A stretch of DNA of 64,000 nucleotides from SZUA-430 sp964646885. GTDB lineage: Bacteria; Pseudomonadota; Alphaproteobacteria; Micropepsales; Micropepsaceae. Both the position numbers and the translations under genes were made by a program. The stretch is from contig CAZYFM010000002.1 of the NCBI GenBank assembly GCA_964646885.1, positions 32,631-96,630 of the forward strand, given 5' to 3'. Shown here in pieces: positions 24,266 to 32,403 of this stretch (its first letter is position 1; each line of letters opens with the position of its first letter). Below the pieces are notes generated by a model. The model ran no database searches and was not told where the DNA came from. It saw nothing but the letters and a program-made list of their open reading frames with translations.

Positions 24266-26491
24266 TCACCCCTGGAACGGCGGCGAGAACTTGCCATTCT
24301 TCGGCCAGCCCTTCGGTACAAGCCGACCAGCCTGGGCGCGACCACCAACATACTCCTTGAGCTCGCCCTTCTCCCAGGTTCGCCCGTTATAGTCGCGCAG
24401 GCCATCTGCAAGCGTGAACGCGGCCGCATCATTCAGCCCGCCATCCTTGAACTTTTGCAGCGACACGCCCTTGCCGCGGTTCATCTCCGGGATCTCATCG
24501 AGCTTGAAGATGACCATCTTTCGGTTGTCGCCGATGAAAGCGGCATGGTCGCCAGACACTGGCGTGCAGACCTTTGCCTCTTCGAGCGGATCAACGTTAA
24601 GCACCTGCTTGCCGCCACGTTTCTGGGCCAGCACCTCTTCCTCCGGTACGACGAAACCGCGTCCTGTGCTTGATGCCACCAGCAACTTGCGACCCGGCTG
24701 GTGAACGAACATCGAGACGATATCCTGGTCATTCTCGAGGTCACACATGAGGCGGATGGGCTCACCGTGCCCACGTCCGCCGGGAAGCTGCGAACAGTCG
24801 AGCGTGAAGAACCGTCCATTGGTCGACAGGACCAGAAGCTTGTCCGTCGTCTGCGCCTTCACCCAGAAGCGCCCCTTGTCGCCGTCCTTGAACTTGACGT
24901 CTTCGCTGGGATCCACATGCCCCTTCATCGCGCGGATCCAGCCCTTTTCGGAGCATAGCACCGTGATCGGTTCCTTCTCGACAAAGGACTCGATCGGAAC
25001 ATCCTCGATCGCAGGCGCATCCGAGAACTGCGAGCGGCGCTTGCCGAGCACCGTCTTGGCACCAAACTTCGCGCGCAACTCCTGGAAGCTCGCCTTCAGC
25101 TTGTCGTTCTGCAACTCCTCCGACTTCACCAGCGCCTTGAGTTCCTTCTGCTCGGCCTGCAGAGACTTGTGCTCCTGCCGGATCTCCATTTCCTCAAGCT
25201 TGCGCAGGCTCCGGAGCCTCATGTTGAGGATGGCTTCAGCCTGCATGTCCGTCAGCTTGAACGCCTTGATCAGCTCGGCCTTGGGCTCGTCCGAGGTCCG
25301 GATGATCTTGATGACCTTGTCGATGTTCAGGAAGACCGCGAGGTAGCCTTCGAGGATCTCCAGGCGGTCGGCAATCTTTGCAAGCCTGTGGTTCGCCCGG
25401 CGGATCATGACGCCGCGCTGATGCTCAAGGAAAGCCTGCAGCGCCTGCTTGAGGCTCATCACGCGAGGCGTCTGGTTGGCGTCCAGCACCGTCATGTTCA
25501 GCGAGAACCTCGTTTCGAGGTCCGTCAGGCGGAACATGTGCTCCATGAGCATTTCCGCCTCGACATTCTTGCTCTTCGGAACAAGGACGAGCCGGATATC
25601 CTCGGTGGACTCGTCGCGAACGTCGTCAAGAAGTGGCAGCTTCTTCTCCGAGATCAGGTCGGCAATCTTTTCGACCAGCTTGGATTTCGGCACCTGGAAC
25701 GGGATCTCTGTGACTACGATCTGCCACGTCCCGCGTGCACCTTCCTCCTTGTGCCAGCGGGCGCGGACACGGAAGCCGCCCTTGCCCGTGCGATAGGCTT
25801 CGGCGATGGACTCTGCAGGCTCGACGACGATACCGCCGGTCGGGAAGTCCGGCCCCTTGATGTACTGCAACAATGTGTCGTCGCGGGCATTCGGGGAATT
25901 GACGAGGTGGATCAGCGCCTGGGCAATTTCGTCCAGGTTATGCGGCGGAATGTTGGTCGCCATGCCGACGGCAATGCCCGAGGCGCCATTGGCCAGCAGG
26001 TTCGGAAATCCGCCCGGAATGATGACCGGCTCCTGGTCTTCGCCATTATAGGTCGGCCGATAGTCCGTGCCGTCGTCGTTCAGGCCCTCAAGCAGGATCT
26101 GCGCGATTTCCGTAAGGCGGCTTTCCGTGTAGCGCATGGCCGCCGGGTTATCGCCGTCGACATTGCCAAAGTTCCCCTGTCCGTCGATGAGCGGGTAGCG
26201 CAGCGAAAAGCTCTGGGCCAGACGCACGAGCGCGTCGTAGATCGACTGGTCACCGTGGGGATGGAACTGGCCCATGACGTCACCCACCACGCGGGCACAC
26301 TTCTTGAAGCTCGACTTGGGATCAAGCCCCAGCCGCTGCATCGCAAACAGCAGGCGCCGGTGCACCGGTTTGAGGCCGTCGCGCACGTCAGGAAGCGCAC
26401 GCTGCATGATGGTCGACAGGGCATAGGCAAGATACCGCTCGCCCAATGCATCCTTCAGGTCGACTTCACGGACGACGTCGTCGAGTGCCAT
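24266..26491 (-). CDS. parC: DNA topoisomerase IV subunit A
   Basis: 741 residues. The N-terminal winged-helix/tower region contains the DNA-cleaving Tyr121 in MRYTES. The quinolone region reads FHPHGDQSIYDALVRLAQ. At the positions of E. coli ParC Ser80 and Glu84 this protein has Gln82 and Asp86. The tower and coiled-coil parts follow, then a short C-terminal beta-pinwheel with blades such as LLVASSTGRGFVV. Length and the missing GyrA box favour ParC over GyrA (usually about 870-900 aa). It decatenates sister chromosomes. It lies at the downstream end of the core minus-strand block, separated from recO by 134 bases. ATG 26491 has only a weak GCGAG ribosome site. Confidence 0.93.
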   Translation of the reverse strand: MALDDVVREVDLKDALGERYLAYALSTIMQRALPDVRDGLKPVHRRLLFAMQRLGLDPKSSFKKCARVVGDVMGQFHPHGDQSIYDALVRLAQSFSLRYPLIDGQGNFGNVDGDNPAAMRYTESRLTEIAQILLEGLNDDGTDYRPTYNGEDQEPVIIPGGFPNLLANGASGIAVGMATNIPPHNLDEIAQALIHLVNSPNARDDTLLQYIKGPDFPTGGIVVEPAESIAEAYRTGKGGFRVRARWHKEEGARGTWQIVVTEIPFQVPKSKLVEKIADLISEKKLPLLDDVRDESTEDIRLVLVPKSKNVEAEMLMEHMFRLTDLETRFSLNMTVLDANQTPRVMSLKQALQAFLEHQRGVMIRRANHRLAKIADRLEILEGYLAVFLNIDKVIKIIRTSDEPKAELIKAFKLTDMQAEAILNMRLRSLRKLEEMEIRQEHKSLQAEQKELKALVKSEELQNDKLKASFQELRAKFGAKTVLGKRRSQFSDAPAIEDVPIESFVEKEPITVLCSEKGWIRAMKGHVDPSEDVKFKDGDKGRFWVKAQTTDKLLVLSTNGRFFTLDCSQLPGGRGHGEPIRLMCDLENDQDIVSMFVHQPGRKLLVASSTGRGFVVPEEEVLAQKRGGKQVLNVDPLEEAKVCTPVSGDHAAFIGDNRKMVIFKLDEIPEMNRGKGVSLQKFKDGGLNDAAAFTLADGLRDYNGRTWEKGELKEYVGGRAQAGRLVPKGWPKNGKFSPPFQG

Positions 26492-26625
26492 TTCGAATCT
26501 CGCTAGCGATGAAAATGAGGGGCCTGACTACCGAGATGACCTGCCCACCGCAAGTAACTCAAAGGTCTAGCCAAGCTTTTGATTCTTGGGGAAAAATACA
26601 TTTCGAGACGATGAGGCTGAAATCG

Positions 26626-27369
26626 TCAGTCAAGTGCCCGTACACGCTGGGAAAACCTGAACCGCGCCTCGGGAAACCCCGGAGACTTCGCCCCACCCTT
26701 GGCCTCCGAAATCACCCGCTCAAGGAAGTGCCCTGTGAGTTCGAGCCCATCCTGGACGTCCTTGACAGACGGCTCACCCGCGTTCCCCAGCAGGAAGGCT
26801 GGCAGGCGCAGCAAGCGGTGCGCATAGGAACCGGCGCCGGCGGCCGTGACCGCACGACCGGATTTGGGCGATACAAACGCCAGATCCCTCGTTTCGCCCG
26901 TCACCGCGCAGTTCGTGAGGTCCAGGCCAAAACCCAGGTCCTCAAGCAGCACCATCTCGAACCTCACATAGGAGGCAAGCCACGAAAGAGACGGCTCCAG
27001 CACCATGTGCTGCAGAAGCCCGTCAAACGCCTCGTACACGCGCTCATGGTTTTCCCGCTCGGGCAGCGTCGCAACACACATGGCGCAGGCGGAGGCAAGG
27101 CCGTCGAGCTTTGCGCGGTCGTCGAAGAAATGGGCCGCGCGTGCCGCCGTCAGCTCCGCCGTATATGAACCGAGCTGCTGGTCAATCCGCGCCCTCCAGT
27201 GGACGTTCAGCAGGTTCCCGGCTTCAAGCACCCCACGCATGCGGCGTGAACCGGCCGAGCGCATCAGGCCAAGGTGACGGCCATGATGTCGCGTGAGCGC
27301 CTCAAGCACCCCTCCATGCTCGCCATAGGGCCGCACCGCCAGGACAATGGCTTCGTCAGTCCATTCCAC
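26626..27369 (-). CDS. recO: DNA repair protein RecO
   Basis: 247 residues from GTG 27369. The N-terminal OB fold reads EWTDEAIVLAVRPYGEHGGVLEALTRHHGRHLGLMRS in short motifs, notably RPYGEHG and HHGRHLGLM, typical of alphaproteobacterial RecO. A helical domain follows. The zinc-finger Cys pairs of some RecO proteins are incomplete here (one Cys in NCAVTGET), as is common in this class. It helps RecF/RecR load RecA on gapped DNA. It lies 21 bases after era in the usual rnc-era-recO order. Confidence 0.92.
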   Translation of the reverse strand: MEWTDEAIVLAVRPYGEHGGVLEALTRHHGRHLGLMRSAGSRRMRGVLEAGNLLNVHWRARIDQQLGSYTAELTAARAAHFFDDRAKLDGLASACAMCVATLPERENHERVYEAFDGLLQHMVLEPSLSWLASYVRFEMVLLEDLGFGLDLTNCAVTGETRDLAFVSPKSGRAVTAAGAGSYAHRLLRLPAFLLGNAGEPSVKDVQDGLELTGHFLERVISEAKGGAKSPGFPEARFRFSQRVRALD

Positions 27370-27390
27370 GTGATACCGAGCCCGTCATCT

Positions 27391-28323
27391 TCATGACTTG
27401 CTGTCCGGCATGTCGAGGCCCATCTCGCGGTAGTGCTCGGGATCCTCGGACCAGTTCTCCCGGACCTTCACGTGGAGGAAGAGATGAACCTTGTGTCCGA
27501 ACAGCTCTTCCATCTCCTTGCGTGCGGTTTCGCCGAGGAGCTTGATGGTTGCTCCGCCCTTGCCCAGCACGATGGCCCGCTGGCTCTCGCGCTCGACGAA
27601 GATGGTCTGCTCCAGCCGCGCCGAACCATCCGGCTTTGACTGCCATTGCTCTGTCACAACCGTGGTCGCGTAAGGCAGCTCCTGATGCAGGCGATCATAG
27701 ATGCGCTCGCGCGTGATCTCAGCCGCCAACTGGCGCATGGGCATGTCCGCCGCCTGGTCTGCCGGATAGGCCCAGGGACCTTCCGGCACGTGCTTGGCGA
27801 GATACCTCAGGAGGTCCGCTGTCCCCTTCTTCTGCGAAGCGGAAACAAGAAACGTCTCGTCGAAGCGTGCGCGCTTGCTCAACTGCTCGATCAGAGGCAG
27901 CAACCGATCCCGCGGCATCGTATCGATCTTGTTGATCACCAGGATCGAACTGCGCTGCGCCTCGTTCAGCTTCTGGAGAATGCGATCCGTGTCGCGCGCT
28001 GAAAGGCCGTTGGGTGATTGCAGCAGCTCTTCGGCATCCACAAGCAGGCAGACAAGGTCCGCCTCGTCCGCGCCGAGCCAGGCCGCCTGCACCATGGCCC
28101 GGTCCAGCTTTCGCCGCGGCTGGAATATGCCCGGCGTGTCAACCAGCACGACCTGGGAGGTCTCATGCATCGCAACACCGCGAATGCGCATGCGGGTCGT
28201 CTGGACCTTTCGGCTCACGATCGAGACCTTCGTCCCTACGAGGGCATTGACCAGCGTGGACTTGCCGGCATTCGGTGCGCCGATGATGGCAACAAATCCG
28301 CAGCGCGTGGCGTGTGTCGTCAA
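27391..28323 (-). CDS. era: GTPase Era, ribosome assembly factor
   Basis: 310 residues. The apparent start is TTG 28323, overlapping the rnc stop as TTGA. No in-frame ATG lies nearby and the product from TTG has the usual Era N-terminus. The GTPase motifs are G1 GAPNAGKST near residues 16-24, G3 VDTPG, G4 NKID and G5 SASQKKG. The C-terminal KH domain contains ERESQRAIVLGKGG and KEMEELFGHKVHL, which binds the 3' end of 16S rRNA. The domain set is complete for Era. It is translationally coupled to rnc. Confidence 0.93.
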   Translation of the reverse strand: MTTHATRCGFVAIIGAPNAGKSTLVNALVGTKVSIVSRKVQTTRMRIRGVAMHETSQVVLVDTPGIFQPRRKLDRAMVQAAWLGADEADLVCLLVDAEELLQSPNGLSARDTDRILQKLNEAQRSSILVINKIDTMPRDRLLPLIEQLSKRARFDETFLVSASQKKGTADLLRYLAKHVPEGPWAYPADQAADMPMRQLAAEITRERIYDRLHQELPYATTVVTEQWQSKPDGSARLEQTIFVERESQRAIVLGKGGATIKLLGETARKEMEELFGHKVHLFLHVKVRENWSEDPEHYREMGLDMPDSKS

Positions 28324-28976
28324 GTTATCACCTTTTCAAGCAGGTTTCGGGCGGCCGCCTGCTCTGCGGCTCTGAGATTGCTGCCTTCGCCCGTCACGCA
28401 GGGTTTCGATGGAACTGCCACCTCCACCGTGAACCGCGGCGCGTGATCAGGACCATCCCGATGGAGAAGCCGATAGGTCGGATTGCCAAGCTTTCGCGCC
28501 TGTGCCCATTCCTGCAATACGTTTTTGGGGTCGCGCAGGTCGCCACGAACTTCTTCAAGCAGCGGAGTCCAGTGCTTGAGGACGAAGGCGCGCGCAACCT
28601 CGATGCCGCCATCAAGGTAGAGGGCGGCGATCAGCGCCTCGCAGGCATCACCCAGGATGGCCGGCTTTCGTCGGCCGCCGGCGCGGTCCTCGGACGGAGC
28701 CATCACGATGGCCCCATCAAGGCCGGAACTGACAGCAACGCGCGCGCAGGTTTCTTCCCGGACGAGCGCGTTGAGTTTCAGCGCAAGCGCGCCTTCATCA
28801 GCAGTGGGAAAGTGACTGAGAAGCAGGTCGGCGATCAGGACACCCAGCACGCGATCCCCGAGAAACTCAAGCCGCTCGTTGTCGGCGCCCTCCGCACTGC
28901 TGTGGGTCAGCGCGAGGCGAAGCAGGTTCGGATCCTTGAAGGTATGCCCGAAGGAAGGGAGCGCGCGATCAGCCAA
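28320..28976 (-). CDS. rnc: Ribonuclease III
   Basis: 218 residues if translation starts at TTG 28976, which overlaps the end of lepB by 8 bases. This gives a normal RNase III N-terminus (ADRALPSFGHTFKDPNLLRLALTHSS). Longer frames would reach far into lepB and add Ser/Arg-rich junk. The signature NERLEFLGDRVLG is at about residues 33-45, and the second catalytic Glu lies in GDACEALIAALYLDGG. The C-terminal double-strand RNA-binding domain ends with RAAEQAAARNLLEKV. It processes rRNA and structured mRNAs. The start codon is the only uncertain part. Confidence 0.9.
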   Translation of the reverse strand: MADRALPSFGHTFKDPNLLRLALTHSSAEGADNERLEFLGDRVLGVLIADLLLSHFPTADEGALALKLNALVREETCARVAVSSGLDGAIVMAPSEDRAGGRRKPAILGDACEALIAALYLDGGIEVARAFVLKHWTPLLEEVRGDLRDPKNVLQEWAQARKLGNPTYRLLHRDGPDHAPRFTVEVAVPSKPCVTGEGSNLRAAEQAAARNLLEKVIT

Positions 28977-29730
28977 TGCTTTGGAAGAGCCTGCTGTAGC
29001 GGATCGCCGCGGGCCACTTCCAGATTTCCCAGTTCTTCGCGCTGCCATCTGTCGAAAACAATATGAGGTCGGCCCGGCCGACGAGGTTCTCTTCCGGAAC
29101 GAAGCCGACCCCGCTGTTCGGAATGCGGCTGTCATTGGACTGGTCCCGGTTGTCACCCATCATAAAGTAGTGGCCCGCGGGTACAACGAATTCTTGGGTA
29201 TTGTCCCATCCCGGATAATCGGGATCCCGGTCCAGCACGTAGTGCGAGACACCATTGGGCAGCGTCTCGACATAGCGGGGAATGCGCTCCTCATAGCCAT
29301 AGGGCGACACCCGGACGAAGTCGTCCGCGCGCTTCATCTTGCACGGCACGCCATTGATGTGCAGTACGCCGTCAATCATCTGGATGCGATCACCGGGCAA
29401 GCCGACAACCCGCTTGATGTAGTCTTCGCTCGGACGGGCCGGCAGCTTGAAGACCACCACATCACCGCGCTGCGGCTGTCCACTCCAGACGCGTCCCGAA
29501 AACAGGTTCGGCGACCATGGGAACGTGTGCTTGGAATAGCCGTAGCTGAACTTGGTGACGAACAGGTAGTCGCCAACCAGAAGCGTGTCCTCCATCGAGC
29601 TGGAGGGGATGTTGAACGGCTGGAACAGGAACGTCCGGATGAATACCGCAAGCAGCAGGGCGTAAAACACAACACGGAACACTTCAGCACCCCACCCCAG
29701 TCGCCAGGTGAATGGCGATTGCCCCGTCAC
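28969..29730 (-). CDS. lepB: Signal peptidase I, first of two tandem paralogs (distal)
   Basis: 253 residues from GTG 29730. There is one N-terminal membrane helix (VFRVVFYALLLAVFIRTFLF). The catalytic Ser is in IPSSSMEDTL and the general-base Lys in DYIKRVVGLPGDRI. Box E is GDNRDQSNDSR. It is complete for a type I signal peptidase. It is 10 bases downstream of the other lepB and overlaps rnc. Against its neighbour it has a different central loop, including a Tyr/Gly insert (SPYGYEERIP). Two LepB proteins side by side could split substrates; which one is the housekeeping enzyme is unclear. Confidence 0.92.
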   Translation of the reverse strand: MTGQSPFTWRLGWGAEVFRVVFYALLLAVFIRTFLFQPFNIPSSSMEDTLLVGDYLFVTKFSYGYSKHTFPWSPNLFSGRVWSGQPQRGDVVVFKLPARPSEDYIKRVVGLPGDRIQMIDGVLHINGVPCKMKRADDFVRVSPYGYEERIPRYVETLPNGVSHYVLDRDPDYPGWDNTQEFVVPAGHYFMMGDNRDQSNDSRIPNSGVGFVPEENLVGRADLILFSTDGSAKNWEIWKWPAAIRYSRLFQSIG

Positions 29731-29740
29731 GTTACTGCCA

Positions 29741-30505
29741 TCAGGAAATCAGGTTCAGAAGCCTGCTGTAGCGAATGGCGAACGGCCACTTCCACAGCTC
29801 CCAGACCGCCGCAGACCCGTCATGCGAAAAGAAAATGACCTGGGCGCGACCGACGAGATTGGCGGCAGGCACATAACCGACATCGCCGCGGCTGTCGTTC
29901 GAGTTGTCCCGGTTGTCACCCATCATGAAATAGTGACCGGCAGGAACAACGAATTCTTCCGTGTCGTCGAAGCGGGAAGCGACGTCGCGGTTGAGCACGA
30001 CATGCGACACGCCATTCGGAAGAGTTTCAAGGTAACGCTCCACGTTGACCTGAGTGCCATCCTCGAGTGTTTCCACGCGATCCTCGATGCGCTCGAGCTT
30101 CACGGGCACGCCATTGATGTGGAGCACGCCGCCGATCACCTGGATGCGGTCGCCGGGCAATCCAACCACGCGCTTGATGTAATCCTGGCTCGGGTCGCTG
30201 GGCAGGCGGAATACGACCACATCACCACGCTCGGCCTCGCCACCAAGAATTCGCTCCTCGGAAGCGTGCGCCGGAGCGATCAGCGGAATGGAATAGACCG
30301 AGTAGCCGTAAGTGAACTTGGAAACAAAAAGGTAATCTCCAACCTCAAGCGATCCCTCCATCGAGCTCGACGGAATGCGGAAAGGCTGGAACAGGAGGGT
30401 CTGAACGAAGGCCACAATGCCCACGACGATACCGATCGTCTTTGCCGTCTCAACGACACTTTCGCTCTTCCACCACGGCTTGTCGGTGCTGGCAGTCATT
30501 CGCAT
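29741..30505 (-). CDS. lepB: Signal peptidase I, second tandem paralog (proximal)
   Basis: 254 residues from ATG 30505 (an ATG six bases later is also possible; AAGG lies just upstream). The membrane helix is ETAKTIGIVVGIVAFVQTLLF, the Ser motif IPSSSMEGSL, the Lys motif DYIKRVVGLPGDRI and Box E GDNRDNSNDSR, all intact. The SSMEGSLEVGDYLFVSKFTYGYS stretch (in parts) is nearly the same as its partner, and the C-termini WKWP-AIRYSRL match. This shows a fairly old tandem duplication rather than a recent copy. It starts 118 bases after acpS. Confidence 0.92.
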   Translation of the reverse strand: MRMTASTDKPWWKSESVVETAKTIGIVVGIVAFVQTLLFQPFRIPSSSMEGSLEVGDYLFVSKFTYGYSVYSIPLIAPAHASEERILGGEAERGDVVVFRLPSDPSQDYIKRVVGLPGDRIQVIGGVLHINGVPVKLERIEDRVETLEDGTQVNVERYLETLPNGVSHVVLNRDVASRFDDTEEFVVPAGHYFMMGDNRDNSNDSRGDVGYVPAANLVGRAQVIFFSHDGSAAVWELWKWPFAIRYSRLLNLIS

Positions 30506-30622
30506 GGTACCTTGGGTTCGTTCCTTGACATTGTACTATCAGATGAGGTTTGGGCCAAAAAGTGTCAATCGTCGGCCCATTACAACCGGTTAACCGCTAC
30601 CGAGGGAATCCGGCCCCGGAAC

Positions 30623-31036
30623 TCACTGGAGAGGCGAATTCTCGGGCACGGCGGAGATGATCACGATGGCTTGAGCCAGCGGAAAGTCGTCGGTGATCGA
30701 AAGGTCGATCTGCGCCTTCATTCCCGGGGGAATCATCGACTTCAGCCGTTCCGCGGCTCCCCCGGTGAGTTCCATTGTGGGCTTGCCGGAACGCAGGTTC
30801 ACCACGCCAAGGTCGCGCCAGTACACGCTTTTGCGAAAACCCGTGCCCAGCGCCTTGGAACACGCCTCTTTTGCCGCAAAGCGCTTCGCATACGATGCAG
30901 CCCGGTTGCGCCGCCCCTCGGACTTGCGCTGCTCGGTCGGCGTAAACAGCCGTTGGACAAACCTGTCCCCGAACCGTTCGAGCGTGGCCTCGATCCGCCG
31001 GATGTCGATGAGATCGCTTCCAATTCCAATGATCAT
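30623..31036 (-). CDS. acpS: Holo-[acyl-carrier-protein] synthase
   Basis: 137 residues. The N-terminus IIGIGSDLIDIRRIE contains the Mg2+-binding Asp, and FAAKEACSKALGTG carries the second metal-binding Glu. These are the two AcpS hallmarks. It transfers 4'-phosphopantetheine from CoA to acyl carrier protein in the cytoplasm. It lies 39 bases after pdxJ in the conserved pyrE-pdxJ-acpS-lepB order. Confidence 0.94.
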   Translation of the reverse strand: MIIGIGSDLIDIRRIEATLERFGDRFVQRLFTPTEQRKSEGRRNRAASYAKRFAAKEACSKALGTGFRKSVYWRDLGVVNLRSGKPTMELTGGAAERLKSMIPPGMKAQIDLSITDDFPLAQAIVIISAVPENSPLQ

Positions 31037-31075
31037 CTGAAGGGTCCCGGAGGTTCAGGGATGTGGGACGTCACG

Positions 31076-31819
31076 TCATCCCCGCGCTTCGTTCATCAGC
31101 TGCCGCATGCGCCGGATCGAGCTTTCAAGTCCGGTAAATATGGCCTCGCCGATGAGGAAGTGACCGATGTTGAGCTCCGCCAGCTCGGGGATTCGCGCCA
31201 CCGGACCAACAGTGTCAAAGCTCAGGCCGTGCCCTGCATGCACCTCGAGGCCCAATGACTGTCCCCACCGCGCGCCCCGGGTAAGGCGATCAAGGATTTC
31301 GTCCCGCAGCGTCAGGTCGCCAGCCACGTGCGCTTCGCAATAGGCACCGGTGTGCAGCTCGACGACATGGGCGCCGACACTCTTGGATGCTTCCAGCTGA
31401 CGCTCGGCAGCCTCGATGAACATGGACACGCGGATCCCGGCATCAGCCAGCTTCCGAACCATCGGCGCGAGATGATTATGGCCACCGGCGACGTCCAGCC
31501 CGCCTTCGGTGGTTCTCTCCTGCCGTCGCTCCGGAACCAGGCAAACGGCATGCGGCTTGTGCCGCAGCGCAATCGCCAGCATCTCCTCGGTCGCCGCCAT
31601 CTCGAGATTGAGCGGACACTTCAGCTGCCGGGTGAGCGCGTCGATGTCGGCATCCGTGATGTGCCGCCGATCCTCGCGCAGATGCGCGGTGATCCCGTCG
31701 GCACCGGCAGCCTGTGCGATAAGCGCCGCACGTATCGGGTCCGGGTGCGCACCGCCTCGCGCGTTGCGCACCGTCGCAACGTGGTCGATGTTCACCCCGA
31801 GCCGAAGGTGCGGCAGCAT
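31076..31819 (-). CDS. pdxJ: Pyridoxine 5'-phosphate synthase
   Basis: 247 residues from ATG 31819, which shares one base with the pyrE stop (TGATG). The N-terminus LRLGVNIDHVATVRNARGG is the family signature. Other motifs are HLREDRRHI, CLVPERR, and the C-terminal GHFLIGEAIFTGL. It condenses 1-deoxy-xylulose 5-phosphate with 3-amino-2-oxopropyl phosphate in the last step of de novo vitamin B6 synthesis. The one-base overlap suggests coupled translation with pyrE. Confidence 0.95.
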   Translation of the reverse strand: MLPHLRLGVNIDHVATVRNARGGAHPDPIRAALIAQAAGADGITAHLREDRRHITDADIDALTRQLKCPLNLEMAATEEMLAIALRHKPHAVCLVPERRQERTTEGGLDVAGGHNHLAPMVRKLADAGIRVSMFIEAAERQLEASKSVGAHVVELHTGAYCEAHVAGDLTLRDEILDRLTRGARWGQSLGLEVHAGHGLSFDTVGPVARIPELAELNIGHFLIGEAIFTGLESSIRRMRQLMNEARG

Positions 31820-32403
31820 CACTTCAGTCCCCGGCTTCCCGGCTTCACGGCCGGAATGCCCTTGAGATGCTTCGGAATCTTGTCGGGCTCCCACGACGGC
31901 ACCTTGAGCCGCGCCAGCGGAATGAAAGGCACGTCAAACTTCGCCTCGCCGCCGGATCGATCGATCAGGCAGGCAAGTGCCACAACGTTGGCGCCGGTCT
32001 TGCGAACCGCGTCGATGCACTCGCGCGACGACAGGCCTGTGGAGACGACATCCTCGACAATCACGACATTCATCTTGCTGTCGAGGTGGAAATTGCGGCG
32101 CAACTGGAACGCGCCGTCCTGGCGCTCGACGAACATCGCCGGCAGCTTGAGGTGCCGCGCAGTCTCATAGCCGGGAATGATGCCACCAACGGCGGGAGAG
32201 ACGACGGCGTCCACGCGCTTCTTGACCTTCGACTGGATCAACTGCGCCAGCGCCTTGCACAGCTTCGCCGTGCGCTGCGGATACTGGAAGACCAGGGCCT
32301 TCTGCAGGAACGTATCGGAGTGCCGCCCCGAAGACAGGATGAAGTGCCCCTTGAGCAGCGCTCCTGCCTTTTCAAACTCAGCCAGTACTTCATCAAGCGT
32401 CAT
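31819..32403 (-). CDS. pyrE: Orotate phosphoribosyltransferase
   Basis: 194 residues from ATG 32403, behind a good AAAGGAGAC site and overlapping the rsh end by 11 bases. A longer in-frame start would run deep into rsh. The PRPP-binding loop is VVIVEDVVSTGLSS, and the substrate region includes HFILSSGRHSD and VVSPAVGGIIPGYE. It converts orotate plus PRPP to OMP in pyrimidine synthesis. It forms one unit with rsh, pdxJ and acpS. Confidence 0.94.
   Translation of the reverse strand: MTLDEVLAEFEKAGALLKGHFILSSGRHSDTFLQKALVFQYPQRTAKLCKALAQLIQSKVKKRVDAVVSPAVGGIIPGYETARHLKLPAMFVERQDGAFQLRRNFHLDSKMNVVIVEDVVSTGLSSRECIDAVRKTGANVVALACLIDRSGGEAKFDVPFIPLARLKVPSWEPDKIPKHLKGIPAVKPGSRGLK

Noticed and set aside
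25169..26506. Long plus-strand frame opposite parC (about 445 codons)
   Set aside because: It covers the parC coding region in antisense with no motif or ribosome site; parC is certain on the other strand.
29708..31258. Plus-strand frame of over 500 codons opposite lepB, acpS and pdxJ
   Set aside because: It spans several certain minus-strand genes and lacks any family signature.
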